Source: Niveispirillum lacus (GTDB taxonomy: Bacteria; Pseudomonadota; Alphaproteobacteria; Azospirillales; Azospirillaceae). From it: a DNA stretch of 64,000 nucleotides. This document shows, in pieces, positions 17,531 through 27,095 of the stretch (the first letter of the stretch is position 1; every line of letters starts with the position of its first letter). The position numbers were made by a program, and so were the translations under genes. The stretch is from NCBI RefSeq assembly GCF_002251795.1, contig NZ_NOXU01000031.1, positions 496,001 to 560,000 on the forward strand. The letters are read 5' to 3'. The notes beneath the pieces are model-generated. The model was not told the DNA's origin, made no database searches, and worked only from the letters and a program-made list of their open reading frames with translations.

Positions 17531-19201
17531 TTATGCACCACGCAGCAGGGAAAGAAGCCCGCTGGTGATGGGGTAACGACGGTCGCGACCAAAGCTGCGT
17601 GAGGTGATTTTGACGCCCGGCGGCGCCTGACGTCGCTTATATTCGGCCCTGTCGAGCATGCGCCAGACCCGGTTGACGGTCGCTTTATCGTGCCCGCGCG
17701 CAACGATGTCCTGCAATGAAAGGTCGCGTTCCACCAGACATTCCAGAATGTCGTCCAGTACCGGATATTCGGGCAGCGTGTCCTGGTCCTTCTGGCCGGG
17801 CTTCAGTTCCGCCGTAGGGGCCTTGGTGATGATCCGTTCCGGGATTACCCGGCCTGCCGGTCCCGCGGCGCCTGTCGGGCGGTTGGTGTTGCGCCAGTGC
17901 GACAGTTTGTAAACAGTCGTCTTGTAGACGTCCTTCAGGACATTGTAGCCGCCGCACATATCGCCATAGAGCGTGGCATAGCCGACCGACATTTCCGATT
18001 TATTGCCGGTGGACAGGACCATGCTGCCAAACTTGTTGGACAGCGCCATTAGCGTCAGGCCGCGTGAACGGCTTTGCAGGTTTTCTTCCGTGATGTCCGG
18101 GCTGGTGCCGGCGAAGGACGGTGCCAACATGGCGGCAAAAGCATCCATGGCCGGTTGGATGGAGATCGTGTCAATCCGGCAGCCCAGCAGAGCGGCACAT
18201 TCGGCCGCATCATCCAGGCTGTCCTGGCTGGTGTAGGGGCTGGGCATCATTACGCAATGCACCTTGTCCGGCCCCAGCGCATCCACTGCCACGGCGGCGG
18301 AGATGGCCGAATCGATACCGCCCGACATGCCCAGGATGACGCCTGGGAAACCGTTCTTGCCCACATAGTCGCGCAGACCCAACACTAGGGCACCATAAAG
18401 TGCGCCCAGAGCATCGGGTGGGGCGGTCTTCGCATCCGACGTGGCGGTCCAGCCGCCTGAATCACGTGCCCACCGGGTCACGGCGATATGACTGGTAAAG
18501 GCGGGCAACTGGGCCACCAGCGAGCGGTCCCGGTTCAGGACGAAGGATGCGCCATCAAAGACCAGTTCGTCCTGGCCGCCCACTTGGTTCAGGTAGATCA
18601 GCGGCAGACCTGTTTCCACAACCCGTGACACGGCCAATTCTAGTCGCCGGTTGGCCTTGTCGATCTCAAAGGGCGAGCCATTGGGGACAACCAGGATTTC
18701 GGCCCCCGTCTCCTCCAACGTCTCAGCCACATCCGGTGTCCACATATCCTCACAGATCAGAACACCCAGGCGGACGCCCCGAAAATTGACCGGGCCGGGC
18801 AGGGGGCCCGCAGCAAACACCCGCTTCTCATCGAACGGGCCGTAATTAGGGAGGTCATGTTTCAACCGAACGGCCGCGATGGCGCCGCCATCCAGCAGCA
18901 GGGCGGCATTGTACCGCTGACCATCCACCCGCCAAGGGGCGCCAACCAGCAAAGCGGGCCCGCCATCGGCTGTGTCCGTCGCCAGGGCACGAACCGTATC
19001 CTCGACCTTGTCCAGGAAGAACGGTTTAAGCACCAAATCTTCCGGCGGGTAACCGCAGACCGAGAGTTCCGGAAAGACCACAAGATCGGCACCGGCCGCC
19101 GCCGCTTGGGCGCGTGCCGCCCGGATCAGGGCGGCGTTATGGTCCAGAGCGCCGACCGTAGGGTTGATCTGGGCCAACGCAATGGTCAATTGATCGGTCA
19201 T
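17531..19201 (-). CDS. nadE: Glutamine-dependent NAD+ synthetase
   Basis: The 556-residue enzyme makes NAD+ from nicotinate adenine dinucleotide using glutamine and ATP. The N-terminal nitrilase-type glutaminase domain (1-250) has the catalytic glutamate in FPELSVCGYPPEDL and cysteine in LGVLICEDMW. The C-terminal synthetase domain has the PP-loop GMSGGIDSA and the adenylate-binding STGNKSEMSVGYATLYGD. ATG 19201 is chosen because it gives the family start MTDQLTIALAQINPTVG, with AGGACAAG upstream. The 84 codons of open frame further upstream show no homology. Confidence 0.96.
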   Translation of the reverse strand: MTDQLTIALAQINPTVGALDHNAALIRAARAQAAAAGADLVVFPELSVCGYPPEDLVLKPFFLDKVEDTVRALATDTADGGPALLVGAPWRVDGQRYNAALLLDGGAIAAVRLKHDLPNYGPFDEKRVFAAGPLPGPVNFRGVRLGVLICEDMWTPDVAETLEETGAEILVVPNGSPFEIDKANRRLELAVSRVVETGLPLIYLNQVGGQDELVFDGASFVLNRDRSLVAQLPAFTSHIAVTRWARDSGGWTATSDAKTAPPDALGALYGALVLGLRDYVGKNGFPGVILGMSGGIDSAISAAVAVDALGPDKVHCVMMPSPYTSQDSLDDAAECAALLGCRIDTISIQPAMDAFAAMLAPSFAGTSPDITEENLQSRSRGLTLMALSNKFGSMVLSTGNKSEMSVGYATLYGDMCGGYNVLKDVYKTTVYKLSHWRNTNRPTGAAGPAGRVIPERIITKAPTAELKPGQKDQDTLPEYPVLDDILECLVERDLSLQDIVARGHDKATVNRVWRMLDRAEYKRRQAPPGVKITSRSFGRDRRYPITSGLLSLLRGA

Positions 19202-19387
19202 GATGCCTTGTCCTGCCGGAACATTCTCGTCCGGGCGGTCGCCGGACCCCTTCATATGCTCTTTCTGAGTATAAGGGGTCAAGCCGGCCCCTGGCCGGTC
19301 TGGCGGCATGGCGGACCTGCTTCTGTCTGCTTGCCGGACGGGCCCCACCCGCTTAACGTGCCCGCTATCGAACCGGGGAGCCTTGTC

Positions 19388-20032
19388 ATGGGCCGTATCG
19401 TCACCGCAGTGTTTTTCGGCCTTGGCCTGCTCCTGGCATCGCTGCCGGCGCATGCGGACAGGTTACCGGCGCCGATGGCTGCGTTCAGCGCGTCGCAGAC
19501 CCTGAGCGTCGATGGCACGGCCCTGTCGGCCCGGCTTTTCCATGACAAGGGTCTGGAGCGGCGCGAAAGCCGGGTGGACGGGCTGAATAACCTGCTGATC
19601 ATCCGACCCGACCGGCGGGAAGCGCTGGTGATTCAGCCGGAAAGCAAGGTGGGCATGAAACTGCCCTTGACCGATCCAGAAGTCGGGGTGGTGGCAACCA
19701 CCCTTTCGTTGCTGTCCGGTACGGTTGAAGGCACGGAGACCCTGGCCGGCGAAAAGGTCACCCGGTATCGGGTGCAAGATATCACTCCGGATGGCAGTGG
19801 TTTTGACGGTCGCGTCTGGGCCACCAAGGATGGCATTTATGTAAAGTTGGAAGGCCGTATGGCCGGGGAGGGAGCGGTCACCATTGCCATGACGCTCACC
19901 GATATTCGGCGTGGAGCGCAGGACCCCACCCTGTTCGAGCCGCCTGCCGACCTGTCGATCATGACGTTGGACCCGCTGCAAGGCCGTGTACCGCCCGCTT
20001 TCCAGGCGGAGAAAGAGACAAAGACCCCATGA
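19388..20032 (+). CDS. Secreted protein with DUF4412/LolA-like fold
   Basis: The 214-residue protein has a signal peptide (TAVFFGLGLLLASLPAHAD, residues 5-23). The mature part is rich in beta strands, with alternating segments such as LIIRPDRREALVIQPESK and TRYRVQDITPDGSGFDGRVW. These resemble the DUF4412 and outer-membrane lipoprotein carrier type folds. ATG 19388 is chosen because the signal peptide follows directly. It overlaps the next gene by four bases, so it is coupled to an FKBP-type isomerase, suggesting a role in envelope protein quality. Ligand unknown. Confidence 0.75.
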   Translation: MGRIVTAVFFGLGLLLASLPAHADRLPAPMAAFSASQTLSVDGTALSARLFHDKGLERRESRVDGLNNLLIIRPDRREALVIQPESKVGMKLPLTDPEVGVVATTLSLLSGTVEGTETLAGEKVTRYRVQDITPDGSGFDGRVWATKDGIYVKLEGRMAGEGAVTIAMTLTDIRRGAQDPTLFEPPADLSIMTLDPLQGRVPPAFQAEKETKTP

Positions 20033-20517
20033 TCCGGCGCCGTCAGCTTCTGCTTTGCCTGGCCTTTGCTCCCCTCATTCCGGTGGCGGCACAGGCCCAG
20101 ATGGCGCCGCCAGCCGAGCAGGCTTTTCTGGCCAAGCTGGGCCCGGACTGGCGCACCGTGCCGAACGGACCAACCCGCTACCGGATCATAAAGTCAGGGC
20201 CAAGCAACGGACCGACGGTGCCGTTGGTTTCCACCGCGACCCTGCATTACCAGGGACGGCTGGAGAGCGGAAAAGTCTTTGAAGATACACGTGACGCCGG
20301 CCGCCCGGCGCAGTTGATGCTGACCCGTGCCATCGCTGGCTGGAAGCAGGTGCTGCCGCTGATGCGGCCAGGTGATGTCTGGGAGTTGGCCATCCCCGCC
20401 AGCGCTGCATACGGCGCCGCCGGATCGGCCAGCGGCAAGGTGCCGCCCCATGCCAACCTGTTTTTTACCATCGAAGTGATTACCTTTGTTAAACCGAAGC
20501 TGAGCAGCGGATTTTGA
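20029..20517 (+). CDS. Periplasmic FKBP-type peptidyl-prolyl isomerase
   Basis: The 162-residue protein has a signal peptide (LLLCLAFAPLIPVAAQAQ) and one FKBP domain (about residues 48-155) with LHYQGRLESGKVFEDT, WKQVLPLMRPGDVWELAIP and AYGAAG. It should help fold periplasmic or outer-membrane proteins. The usual DSS after GKVF is replaced by EDT, and the loop is shorter than in the paralogue that follows. ATGA overlap with the upstream gene. Confidence 0.88.
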   Translation: MIRRRQLLLCLAFAPLIPVAAQAQMAPPAEQAFLAKLGPDWRTVPNGPTRYRIIKSGPSNGPTVPLVSTATLHYQGRLESGKVFEDTRDAGRPAQLMLTRAIAGWKQVLPLMRPGDVWELAIPASAAYGAAGSASGKVPPHANLFFTIEVITFVKPKLSSGF

Positions 20518-20606
20518 GCCGGGGCCGGTCATGCGCCACGTGACCGTTGGCCGGATCCATGCTACCCCGCTGTCATCTGTACCATCGTGCATCGCGGAGC
20601 GTTGAC

Positions 20607-21173
20607 ATGTCCGGCCGCCTGAAGACCGCTGTTTGCTTGACCACCCTGTCCCTGGCCGTGGGCATTCCCGCCGCCGCCCAGCAGGCGCCGCAGACCCAGC
20701 CGTCGGGAAATGTGAACGACGTTTTGTCTATGCCGCGTGTCGATCCGCAATTGCAGTATCTGGTGGAGAATCAGAAAAAGCCCGGTTGGCAGGTGACGCC
20801 GTCCGGCCTGCAATACCGGGTGGTGCGGCGCGTGGCGGGTAATCCGCCGCGCCCGCTTCTGTCTGACGATGTCACGGTGAATTACCGGGGCCTGCTGATT
20901 GATGGAACGGAGTTTGACAGTTCCTATGCGCGCGGTCGCCCCGCCACGTTCCCCCTGTCGAAGGTGGTGCGTGGCTGGCAGGAGGCTCTGTCCATGATGC
21001 GGGTGGGCGAGCAGTGGGAACTGGCGATCCCCGGCAATCTGGGTTATGGCGCTCGCGGTCAGCCCGATGGCGGCATTCCCCCCAACGCCACCTTGTTGTT
21101 CACGGTGGAACTGCTGGCCATCCGCAAACCAGATACCACCAACCTGCTGGCCCGCCCCGGCACTGTCCGCTGA
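20607..21173 (+). CDS. Periplasmic FKBP-type peptidyl-prolyl isomerase
   Basis: The 188-residue protein starts at ATG 20607 with CGGAG upstream. Signal peptide: LTTLSLAVGIPAAAQQ. The FKBP domain (about residues 70-178) is canonical: VNYRGLLIDGTEFDSSY, GWQEALSMMRVGEQWELAIP, LGYGARG, GGIPPNATLLFTVELL. It is the second isomerase in a row and is closer to the family consensus than the first, so the pair looks like an old duplication with one copy drifting. Confidence 0.92.
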   Translation: MSGRLKTAVCLTTLSLAVGIPAAAQQAPQTQPSGNVNDVLSMPRVDPQLQYLVENQKKPGWQVTPSGLQYRVVRRVAGNPPRPLLSDDVTVNYRGLLIDGTEFDSSYARGRPATFPLSKVVRGWQEALSMMRVGEQWELAIPGNLGYGARGQPDGGIPPNATLLFTVELLAIRKPDTTNLLARPGTVR

Positions 21174-21281
21174 TCCCAACCCACGCTTACGAAAATTGCG
21201 TGCCCCACCGATGGCGCGATTTGTGGTATGGATGCGCCGGGCGTTGGAGCGCCTGGGACAAGGTGTGCGACGCGGAACCCA

Positions 21282-21482
21282 ATGACCGACCAGCTCGTGT
21301 TGAGAGAGAAACTTGCGGCTCTGAAAACGGAGCATCGCGATATGGACGACGTCATCCAGCGGCTGACGGAGCAGTTTCCTGTCGACCAGCTTCAGATTCA
21401 ACGTCTGAAAAAGCGGAAATTACTGTTGAAAGACATGATCGCCCGGCTGGAAAGCCAGTTGGTGCCCGACATCATTGCCTGA
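21282..21482 (+). CDS. YdcH/DUF465 family small helical protein
   Basis: This is a 66-residue protein. Family features are the paired helices with EHRDMDDVIQRL, followed by QIQRLKKRKLLLKDMIARLE, typical of DUF465 (YdcH), a widespread family of unknown function in alphaproteobacteria. ATG 21282 gives the family start MTDQ. A longer in-frame reading from 21228 has no similarity. A strong hairpin follows. Confidence 0.88.
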   Translation: MTDQLVLREKLAALKTEHRDMDDVIQRLTEQFPVDQLQIQRLKKRKLLLKDMIARLESQLVPDIIA

Positions 21483-21521
21483 TGCGCCGCATGGCGGCCC
21501 GTGGAAGAGAGGCTGAAACAA

Positions 21522-21555
21522 TTAAGGCCGCATCGGATAGCCGATGCGGCCTTAA
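21522..21555. terminator. Bidirectional terminator
   Basis: A perfect 15-bp stem (TTAAGGCCGCATCGG with CCGATGCGGCCTTAA) has a 4-base loop and lies between the convergent DUF465 and NYN genes. A short T-rich stretch follows on the plus strand and an AATTG stretch on the other side. Confidence 0.8.
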
Positions 21556-21627
21556 CTTTGGTTCAAAGGGCCGTGTTTTTCACAGGCGCAGGGGCAGGAT
21601 GCCGGTCATGCCCGATGACCGGCAACA

Positions 21628-22260
21628 TCACTCGGCAGGTTCCGTGTGATGTTCCGGCTGGACCTGATGATCATCGGTACCGGCATGTTCATGGGCCAGG
21701 GGCGGCTGCTGATAGCGGCTGGAATGGCTGCGCTGGATGCTGCCTGCCAGATCCTGAAGTTCCAGGAAGTTATCGGCCTGACGGCGAAGCTCATCGGCGA
21801 CCATCGGCGGGGTTGAACGAACCGTGCTGATCACCGTTACGCGCACGCCCTTGCGCTGCACCGCCTCCACCAGACGACGGAAGTCGCCATCGCCGGAGAA
21901 GAGCAGGATGTGATCGACATTCTCCGCCATCTCCATCACGTCGATGGCGAGTTCGATATCCATATTGCCTTTGATTTTGCGTCGACCGGACGCATCGGTG
22001 AATTCTTTCGTCGGCTTGGTGACCATCGTGTAGCCGTTATAGTCCAACCAGTCGACCAGCGGACGAATCGGCGAATACTCCTGGTCCTCGACAAGTGCTG
22101 TATAATAAAACGCGCGGATCAGCCGACCCTCTGCGGCAAAAAGCTCTAATAGGCGCTTATAGTCGATGTCAAAGCCAAGGGAACGGGCGGCCGCGTATAG
22201 ATTTGCGCCGTCGATGAACATTGCCAGCCTTTCTTGCTGGTAGAATATTTTGCGTGCCAT
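21628..22260 (-). CDS. NYN-domain (LabA/DUF88) protein
   Basis: The 210-residue protein has a PIN-like NYN nuclease fold, with acidic residues in FIDGANLY (residues 16-23), NMDIELAIDVME and LLFSGDGDF. These four or five aspartates would hold Mg2+. LabA/DUF88 proteins are thought to act on RNA. A histidine-rich, probably disordered tail ends the protein (HEHAGTDDHQVQPEHH). The start has AGAGGAAAG upstream. It is divergent from folK and convergent with DUF465. Confidence 0.85.
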   Translation of the reverse strand: MARKIFYQQERLAMFIDGANLYAAARSLGFDIDYKRLLELFAAEGRLIRAFYYTALVEDQEYSPIRPLVDWLDYNGYTMVTKPTKEFTDASGRRKIKGNMDIELAIDVMEMAENVDHILLFSGDGDFRRLVEAVQRKGVRVTVISTVRSTPPMVADELRRQADNFLELQDLAGSIQRSHSSRYQQPPLAHEHAGTDDHQVQPEHHTEPAE

Positions 22261-22497
22261 TTCTTTCCTCTAATGACGTTGTAATATTCGCACTTCCCGG
22301 AGTATGTGGGTCGCCCAGACCGCCGGGACGGAATGGACGGGTCCTGCAGAGCCTGCGCCGGGCATTGGTGCCAGGATCAAGCGGCAGATGACGGATGATT
22401 TCCGGCACGGTATGCCATCACATGGTTGGCAGCAAGTGCCGTGAAGATCACACGGTCTACATGGGCGTGCGCTGCGGTGATTTCCAGGAAAATATCC

Positions 22498-22995
22498 GTG
22501 ATTTTGATTGCCGTTGGTTCCAATCTTCCTGTTCCTGGCTTTGGTACGCCTGCGCAAATCTGCAATAAGGCGCTTGCCCGGCTCGACTCCATGGGAATCC
22601 GGGTTGTGGGCACGTCCCGGCTTTACCAAACAGCGCCGGTACCCCTGTCTGACCAACCCTGGTTCGTCAATGCCGTGGCCGCTGTCGATACCGGCCTGCA
22701 AGCCGCAGCTTTGCTGGCCAGCCTGCATCAAGTGGAGCAGGAGTTTGGGCGGGTGCGCCGAGAGCGAAACGAGGCCCGGGTGCTTGATCTTGATCTGATT
22801 GATTACAAGGGTGTGGTTTCGGCGGGGATGCCGATTTTGCCGCACCCGCGTCTGGCGGAGCGGGCTTTTGTGTTGCTACCTCTGCGGGATGTTTGCCCGC
22901 AGTGGCGTCACCCGGTGACGGGCGTGGGCATTGATGATCTGATTGCCAGCCTGCCGCCTGATCAGGCCATCCGTCCGTTGTCGGGGCTGGAATGA
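22498..22995 (+). CDS. folK: 2-amino-4-hydroxy-6-hydroxymethyldihydropteridine pyrophosphokinase
   Basis: This 165-residue folate-pathway enzyme transfers pyrophosphate from ATP to the pterin. The core [18 protein letters not shown] is the HPPK signature, and [16 protein letters not shown] is also conserved. GTG 22498 is chosen: AGGAA lies 7 bases upstream and the product then starts like the family with ILIAVGSN. An ATG-initiated reading from 22426 adds 24 residues with no similarity. The usual partner folP/folB is not adjacent. Confidence 0.92.
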   Translation: MILIAVGSNLPVPGFGTPAQICNKALARLDSMGIRVVGTSRLYQTAPVPLSDQPWFVNAVAAVDTGLQAAALLASLHQVEQEFGRVRRERNEARVLDLDLIDYKGVVSAGMPILPHPRLAERAFVLLPLRDVCPQWRHPVTGVGIDDLIASLPPDQAIRPLSGLE

Positions 22996-23017
22996 ATTCG
23001 GCGAAGGGCGGGTATCC

Positions 23018-23046
23018 TTGCAATGCCCGTGTCTGGCCCCTATAAA
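23018..23046 (+). promoter_or_regulatory. Promoter of rpoZ (and rsh)
   Basis: TTGCAA (23018-23023) and TATAAA (23041-23046) are exactly 17 bases apart, the best sigma-70-type promoter seen in the window. It lies 34 bases before the rpoZ ATG and just after folK. Confidence 0.75.
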
Positions 23047-23080
23047 TCAAAGCTTATCCGTCGCTGGAGAGTATCTGGAT

Positions 23081-23467
23081 ATGGCCCGCGTTACCGTTGA
23101 AGATTGCGTCCTGAAGATTCCGAACCGTTTCGAACTGGTGATGATGGCTGCCCAGCGCGCCCGTGACATCGCGTCCGGTTCTCCCCTGTCGATCGACCGG
23201 GACAATGACAAGAACCCCGTCGTCGCCCTGCGTGAGATCGCGGATGAGACGGTGGCGCTCGATCACCTGAAAAACAGCCTGATCAAGGGTCATCAGCGGG
23301 TGCCGGAGCAGGACGAGCCGGAAGAAGAGATCGTCGAACTGATGGCCGGCGAGACCGCCTGGGGCGCCGATGCGGCCCGCGCCGAGGCCGAGGATGAGCT
23401 GGGTGGCGAGATGGACTTCTCCGAGGGCGAAGTCGGCGGTGCCGACCTGGCCGACGAGGATATCTGA
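23081..23467 (+). CDS. rpoZ: RNA polymerase omega subunit
   Basis: The 128-residue protein begins [20 protein letters not shown] and contains the omega core [14 protein letters not shown]. It promotes assembly of RNA polymerase and in proteobacteria forms part of a ppGpp binding site. The C-terminus is long and acidic (about 50 residues, with [12 protein letters not shown]), typical of the alphaproteobacterial form. ATG 23081 has GGAGA upstream. It precedes the ppGpp synthase gene, a conserved neighbourhood. Confidence 0.97.
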   Translation: MARVTVEDCVLKIPNRFELVMMAAQRARDIASGSPLSIDRDNDKNPVVALREIADETVALDHLKNSLIKGHQRVPEQDEPEEEIVELMAGETAWGADAARAEAEDELGGEMDFSEGEVGGADLADEDI

Positions 23468-23532
23468 GCCGGCGGGATCGTGCAGATGGAAGGCCCGTGT
23501 TGGCGCGATAATATCCGGAAAGGCGGCCTGAT

Positions 23533-25746
23533 ATGAGCCGCCAGACCAAAATCATCCGCCAGTACGAGCTGGTTGAGCGTGTGATGGGGTACGACCCCAA
23601 TGCCGATGAGGACGCGCTTAACCGGGCCTATGTTTTCACGATGAAGGCGCATGGCTCGCAGACGCGGGCCAGCGGCGACCCTTACTATGTTCACCCGATC
23701 TGGGTGGCCTGGCTGCTGACCGAGCTGAAGCTCGATGCCAACAGCATCATCACGGCACTGCTGCACGACACGGTTGAAGACACCCTGACGACGCTGGAGG
23801 AAATCCAGCGTCTGTTCGGGCCTGAGGTGGCGCGTCTGGTCGATGGCGTGACCAAGCTGTCGCGCATCGAGCTGCAGAATATCGGTGAGCAGAGCGAAAG
23901 CACCAAGCAGGCGGAAAATTTCCGCAAGTTGGTGCTGGCCATGTCGGAGGATATCCGTGTCCTTCTGGTCAAGCTGGCTGACCGCCTGCACAATATGGGC
24001 ACCATCCAGTTTTTGAAGCCTGAGAAGCGCCGCCGTATCGCGCGCGAGACGCTGGAAATCTATGTCCCGCTGGCCGAACGTATCGGTATCCAGCGCTGGA
24101 AGGATGAATTAGAGGACCTGGCGTTCAAAGAATTGAACCCGGACGCCTATGACAGTATCCGTATCCGGCTTGATGATCTGCAATCCACGGGCAAGGCTCG
24201 CGTTGATCGCATCATCGAGGAATTGGACAAGACCGTCCGGTTCAACAACGAATCGGCCGTCGCCAATGCTGAGATCTACGGGCGTCTGAAATCGCCCTAT
24301 TCGATCTGGCGCAAGATGCACGCCAAGAATGTGGCGTTCGAACAACTGTCCGACGTGATGGCCTTCCGCATCGTGGTCGACACATTGGGCGAGTGTTACC
24401 AGGCGCTGGGCATCATCCATGCCCGCTATCCGGTTGTGCCGGGGCGGTTCAAGGATTACATCTCCACGCCCAAGCCCAACGGCTATCAGTCGATCCACAC
24501 CACGGTCATCGGCCCGGAAAAGCAGCGTATCGAGGTGCAGATCCGCACCCGTGACATGCATGAAGTCGCCGATATGGGTGTCGCGGCCCACTGGTCCTAT
24601 AAGCAGGGCGCGCCCGAGGCGGCGCAGCCAAAGACCGAAGGGCGGCAATATCGCTGGTTGCGCGAACTGCTCGACATCCTGGAGCATGCGACGCGGCCTG
24701 AGGAATTCTTGGAACATACCAAGCTGGAACTGTTCCAGGATCAGGTCTTCTGTTTTACGCCCAAGGGCGACCTGATCGCCCTGCCGCGCGGGGCCACACC
24801 GGTCGATTTCGCCTATGCCGTCCACAGCCAGGTGGGCGACACCTGCGTGGGCGCCAAGATCAATGGCCGCATGCAACCGCTGCGCAGCCATTTGCAGAAT
24901 GGCGACCAGGTGGAGGTGCTGACCTCGAAGAATTCCTCGCCCTCGCCGGACTGGGAAAACTTCGTCATCACCGGCAAAGCCCGCGCGCGCATCCGTCGCT
25001 TCATCCGTACCCAGCAGCGGGGCGAGCATATCAAGCTCGGCCGCGGCCTGATGGAGCGACTGTTCAAGCAGGAAGGCTATGAATATTCAGAAAAGGCCTT
25101 CGACGGCGTTCTGAAGATCTATCAGCAGCCGGGTGTGGACGACCTGTTGGCGGCCATCGGCGCCGGAACGGAAGGCGCGCGCGACGTCTTCAACTCCATC
25201 TTTCCGGGGCATCGAAACGTCAACCCGGTGGTGGCGGATGAGAAGGTGGCGGCCATCGCCACCAAGCCCAAGCCGGTTACCAAGGGCAGGGGCACCACGC
25301 CGCTGGCCATCCGGGGCCTGATCCCCGGCATGGCCGTGCATTATGCCCGCTGCTGCCACCCGATTGTGGGTGACCGTATTGTCGGTATTGTCACCACCGG
25401 CAAGGGTGTCACGATCCACACGATCGATTGCGAGACGCTGGAGAGTTTTCACGACAGTCCGGAACGCTGGATCGACGTTTCCTGGGACCCGGATGCCGAT
25501 GCGCCCAACGATCTGGTCGGGCGCCTGTCGGTGGTGGTGGCGAATGAGACGGGCGCGCTGGGCACCCTGTCCACAGTCATCGGCAAGAATGGCGGTAACA
25601 TCACCAACCTGAAGATCACCAACCGTACTAATGACTATTTCGAGATGCTGATTGATGTCGACGTCAAGGATGTCAAGCATCTGACCAACATCATGGCGGC
25701 GCTGCGCGCCACCCCGGTGATCCATTCGGTCGAACGTGGCCGCTGA
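23533..25746 (+). CDS. rsh: Bifunctional (p)ppGpp synthetase/hydrolase (RelA/SpoT homologue)
   Basis: The 737-residue protein has the full long-RSH order: HD hydrolase domain (about 45-195, intact LLHDTVEDT), synthetase domain (about 235-365, with KDYISTPKPNGYQSIHTTV and EVQIRT), TGS domain (about 395-460, FCFTPKGDLIALPRGATPVD), a Cys/His zinc-finger-like HYARCCHPI, and ACT (about 660-737). The intact HD motif argues for both activities, as expected of the single RSH of alphaproteobacteria. It lies 65 bases after rpoZ. Confidence 0.97.
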   Translation: MSRQTKIIRQYELVERVMGYDPNADEDALNRAYVFTMKAHGSQTRASGDPYYVHPIWVAWLLTELKLDANSIITALLHDTVEDTLTTLEEIQRLFGPEVARLVDGVTKLSRIELQNIGEQSESTKQAENFRKLVLAMSEDIRVLLVKLADRLHNMGTIQFLKPEKRRRIARETLEIYVPLAERIGIQRWKDELEDLAFKELNPDAYDSIRIRLDDLQSTGKARVDRIIEELDKTVRFNNESAVANAEIYGRLKSPYSIWRKMHAKNVAFEQLSDVMAFRIVVDTLGECYQALGIIHARYPVVPGRFKDYISTPKPNGYQSIHTTVIGPEKQRIEVQIRTRDMHEVADMGVAAHWSYKQGAPEAAQPKTEGRQYRWLRELLDILEHATRPEEFLEHTKLELFQDQVFCFTPKGDLIALPRGATPVDFAYAVHSQVGDTCVGAKINGRMQPLRSHLQNGDQVEVLTSKNSSPSPDWENFVITGKARARIRRFIRTQQRGEHIKLGRGLMERLFKQEGYEYSEKAFDGVLKIYQQPGVDDLLAAIGAGTEGARDVFNSIFPGHRNVNPVVADEKVAAIATKPKPVTKGRGTTPLAIRGLIPGMAVHYARCCHPIVGDRIVGIVTTGKGVTIHTIDCETLESFHDSPERWIDVSWDPDADAPNDLVGRLSVVVANETGALGTLSTVIGKNGGNITNLKITNRTNDYFEMLIDVDVKDVKHLTNIMAALRATPVIHSVERGR

Positions 25747-25785
25747 CGATCCTGATCGGGGATCGGGAAGGAACCGGTAGAGATC

Positions 25786-26334
25786 ATGTTCAGGCGGCGT
25801 GAACCGTTGACCCCGGCGGGGCGTTTGCGGCGGCTGCTCTGGCCCTCCATGGGGCTGGTGCGGTCGGGGCGGTATGTTGCCTACCGGATCGCGCGCATTC
25901 AGGGGTCACCTCATGCGATTGCCTTGGGGATCGCGCTGGGCGTGGCCATGGCCATGACGCCGCTTCTGGGCCTGCATATTCCGATTGCCTTCCTGCTGGC
26001 CTGGGGAACGCGGGCGTCCATCATGGGGGCGATGGCGGGCACGGTCGTGGCCAATCCCTGGACCTTTCCGGCCATCTGGTATGCCAGCTACCGCCTGGGC
26101 TGTGCCGTGCTTGGCCTGGCACCGGGCCATGATGACCGCGCCGGCCTGACATTGGCGTTCCTGATTGATCACCCGTGGCAGGTGTTCCTGCCCATGTTGA
26201 CAGGCGGTGCCTTGATGGGTGCGGCGGCGGCCGCCATCGTATACGTGATTGCCAAGCCTGTGATCCGGTTCTATCAGGAAAAGCGGCGTGAACGGCGGCA
26301 GGTCGGCCGCACGCTTGCGGGCAAAGAGAAGTGA
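25786..26334 (+). CDS. DUF2062 membrane protein
   Basis: The 182-residue protein is rich in hydrophobic segments: about 45-65 ([20 protein letters not shown]), 66-95 with the family-typical [17 protein letters not shown], and 140-160. These fit the DUF2062 family (small inner-membrane proteins, function unknown, often beside pdxJ or acpS genes in alphaproteobacteria). The C-terminus is basic and cytoplasmic. It is 39 bases after rsh and overlaps the region upstream of pdxJ. Confidence 0.85.
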   Translation: MFRRREPLTPAGRLRRLLWPSMGLVRSGRYVAYRIARIQGSPHAIALGIALGVAMAMTPLLGLHIPIAFLLAWGTRASIMGAMAGTVVANPWTFPAIWYASYRLGCAVLGLAPGHDDRAGLTLAFLIDHPWQVFLPMLTGGALMGAAAAAIVYVIAKPVIRFYQEKRRERRQVGRTLAGKEK

Positions 26335-26345
26335 AGGTGGACAGG

Positions 26346-27095
26346 ATGGATACCAAGCCGCTGCGTTTGGGCGTGAATATCGACCATGTCGCCACCGTGC
26401 GGAATGCGCGCGGCGGGGATAATCCCTGCCCGGTGCGCGCGGCCCTACTGGCCGTGCATGCGGGCGCCGATGGCATAACCGCCCATCTGCGTGAAGATCG
26501 CCGCCATATCCGGGACGAGGATATCGACCGGCTGATGGCCGAACTGCACAAGCCGCTGAACCTGGAAATGGCAGCAACGGCGGAGATGCTGGCCATCGCC
26601 CTGCGCCACCGGCCCCATGCCGTCTGTCTGGTCCCGGAGAAGCGGGCGGAACGGACGACGGAGGGCGGCCTGGATGTCATCTCAAAGAGCAACGAGTTGG
26701 GACCCTATGTCGGGCGGCTGACCGATGCGGGTATCCGTGTTTCCATCTTCATTGGTCCGGACCCGGCGCAACTGGATATGGCGCGTGCCCTTGGTGCCCC
26801 GGTGGTGGAGTTACACACCGGTGCCTACGCAGACGCACCAAAGGGGCCGAAGCGTGACGCAGAACTGGCCAAACTGGTTGCTGCCGCAGAACATGCCGCC
26901 GCCATCGGGCTGGAATGTCATGCCGGTCACGGCCTGACCTTTGACAATGTCGGCCCCATTGCCGCCATCCAGTCGGTGGTGGAACTGAATATCGGGCATT
27001 TCATGATGGGGGAGGCGATGTTCATTGGCCTGCCCGCCACCATCGCCGAAATGCGCGCCCGCATGGATGCGGGCCGCCGGTCGGGGGCGGTATGA
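26346..27095 (+). CDS. pdxJ: Pyridoxine 5'-phosphate synthase
   Basis: The 249-residue TIM barrel joins 3-amino-2-oxopropyl phosphate and deoxyxylulose 5-phosphate to form vitamin B6. Motifs: [18 protein letters not shown] at the start, [17 protein letters not shown], and [15 protein letters not shown] 26346 is preferred (AAGGTGG upstream). A GTG at 26331 that overlaps the previous stop is possible. The acpS ATG overlaps its stop by four bases. Confidence 0.95.
   Translation: MDTKPLRLGVNIDHVATVRNARGGDNPCPVRAALLAVHAGADGITAHLREDRRHIRDEDIDRLMAELHKPLNLEMAATAEMLAIALRHRPHAVCLVPEKRAERTTEGGLDVISKSNELGPYVGRLTDAGIRVSIFIGPDPAQLDMARALGAPVVELHTGAYADAPKGPKRDAELAKLVAAAEHAAAIGLECHAGHGLTFDNVGPIAAIQSVVELNIGHFMMGEAMFIGLPATIAEMRARMDAGRRSGAV

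Noticed and set aside
19202-19453. An upstream extension of nadE by 84 codons
   Set aside because: The family start MTDQLTIALAQ is at 19201 with a good ribosome binding site; the added residues match nothing and overlap the upstream region of the divergent gene.
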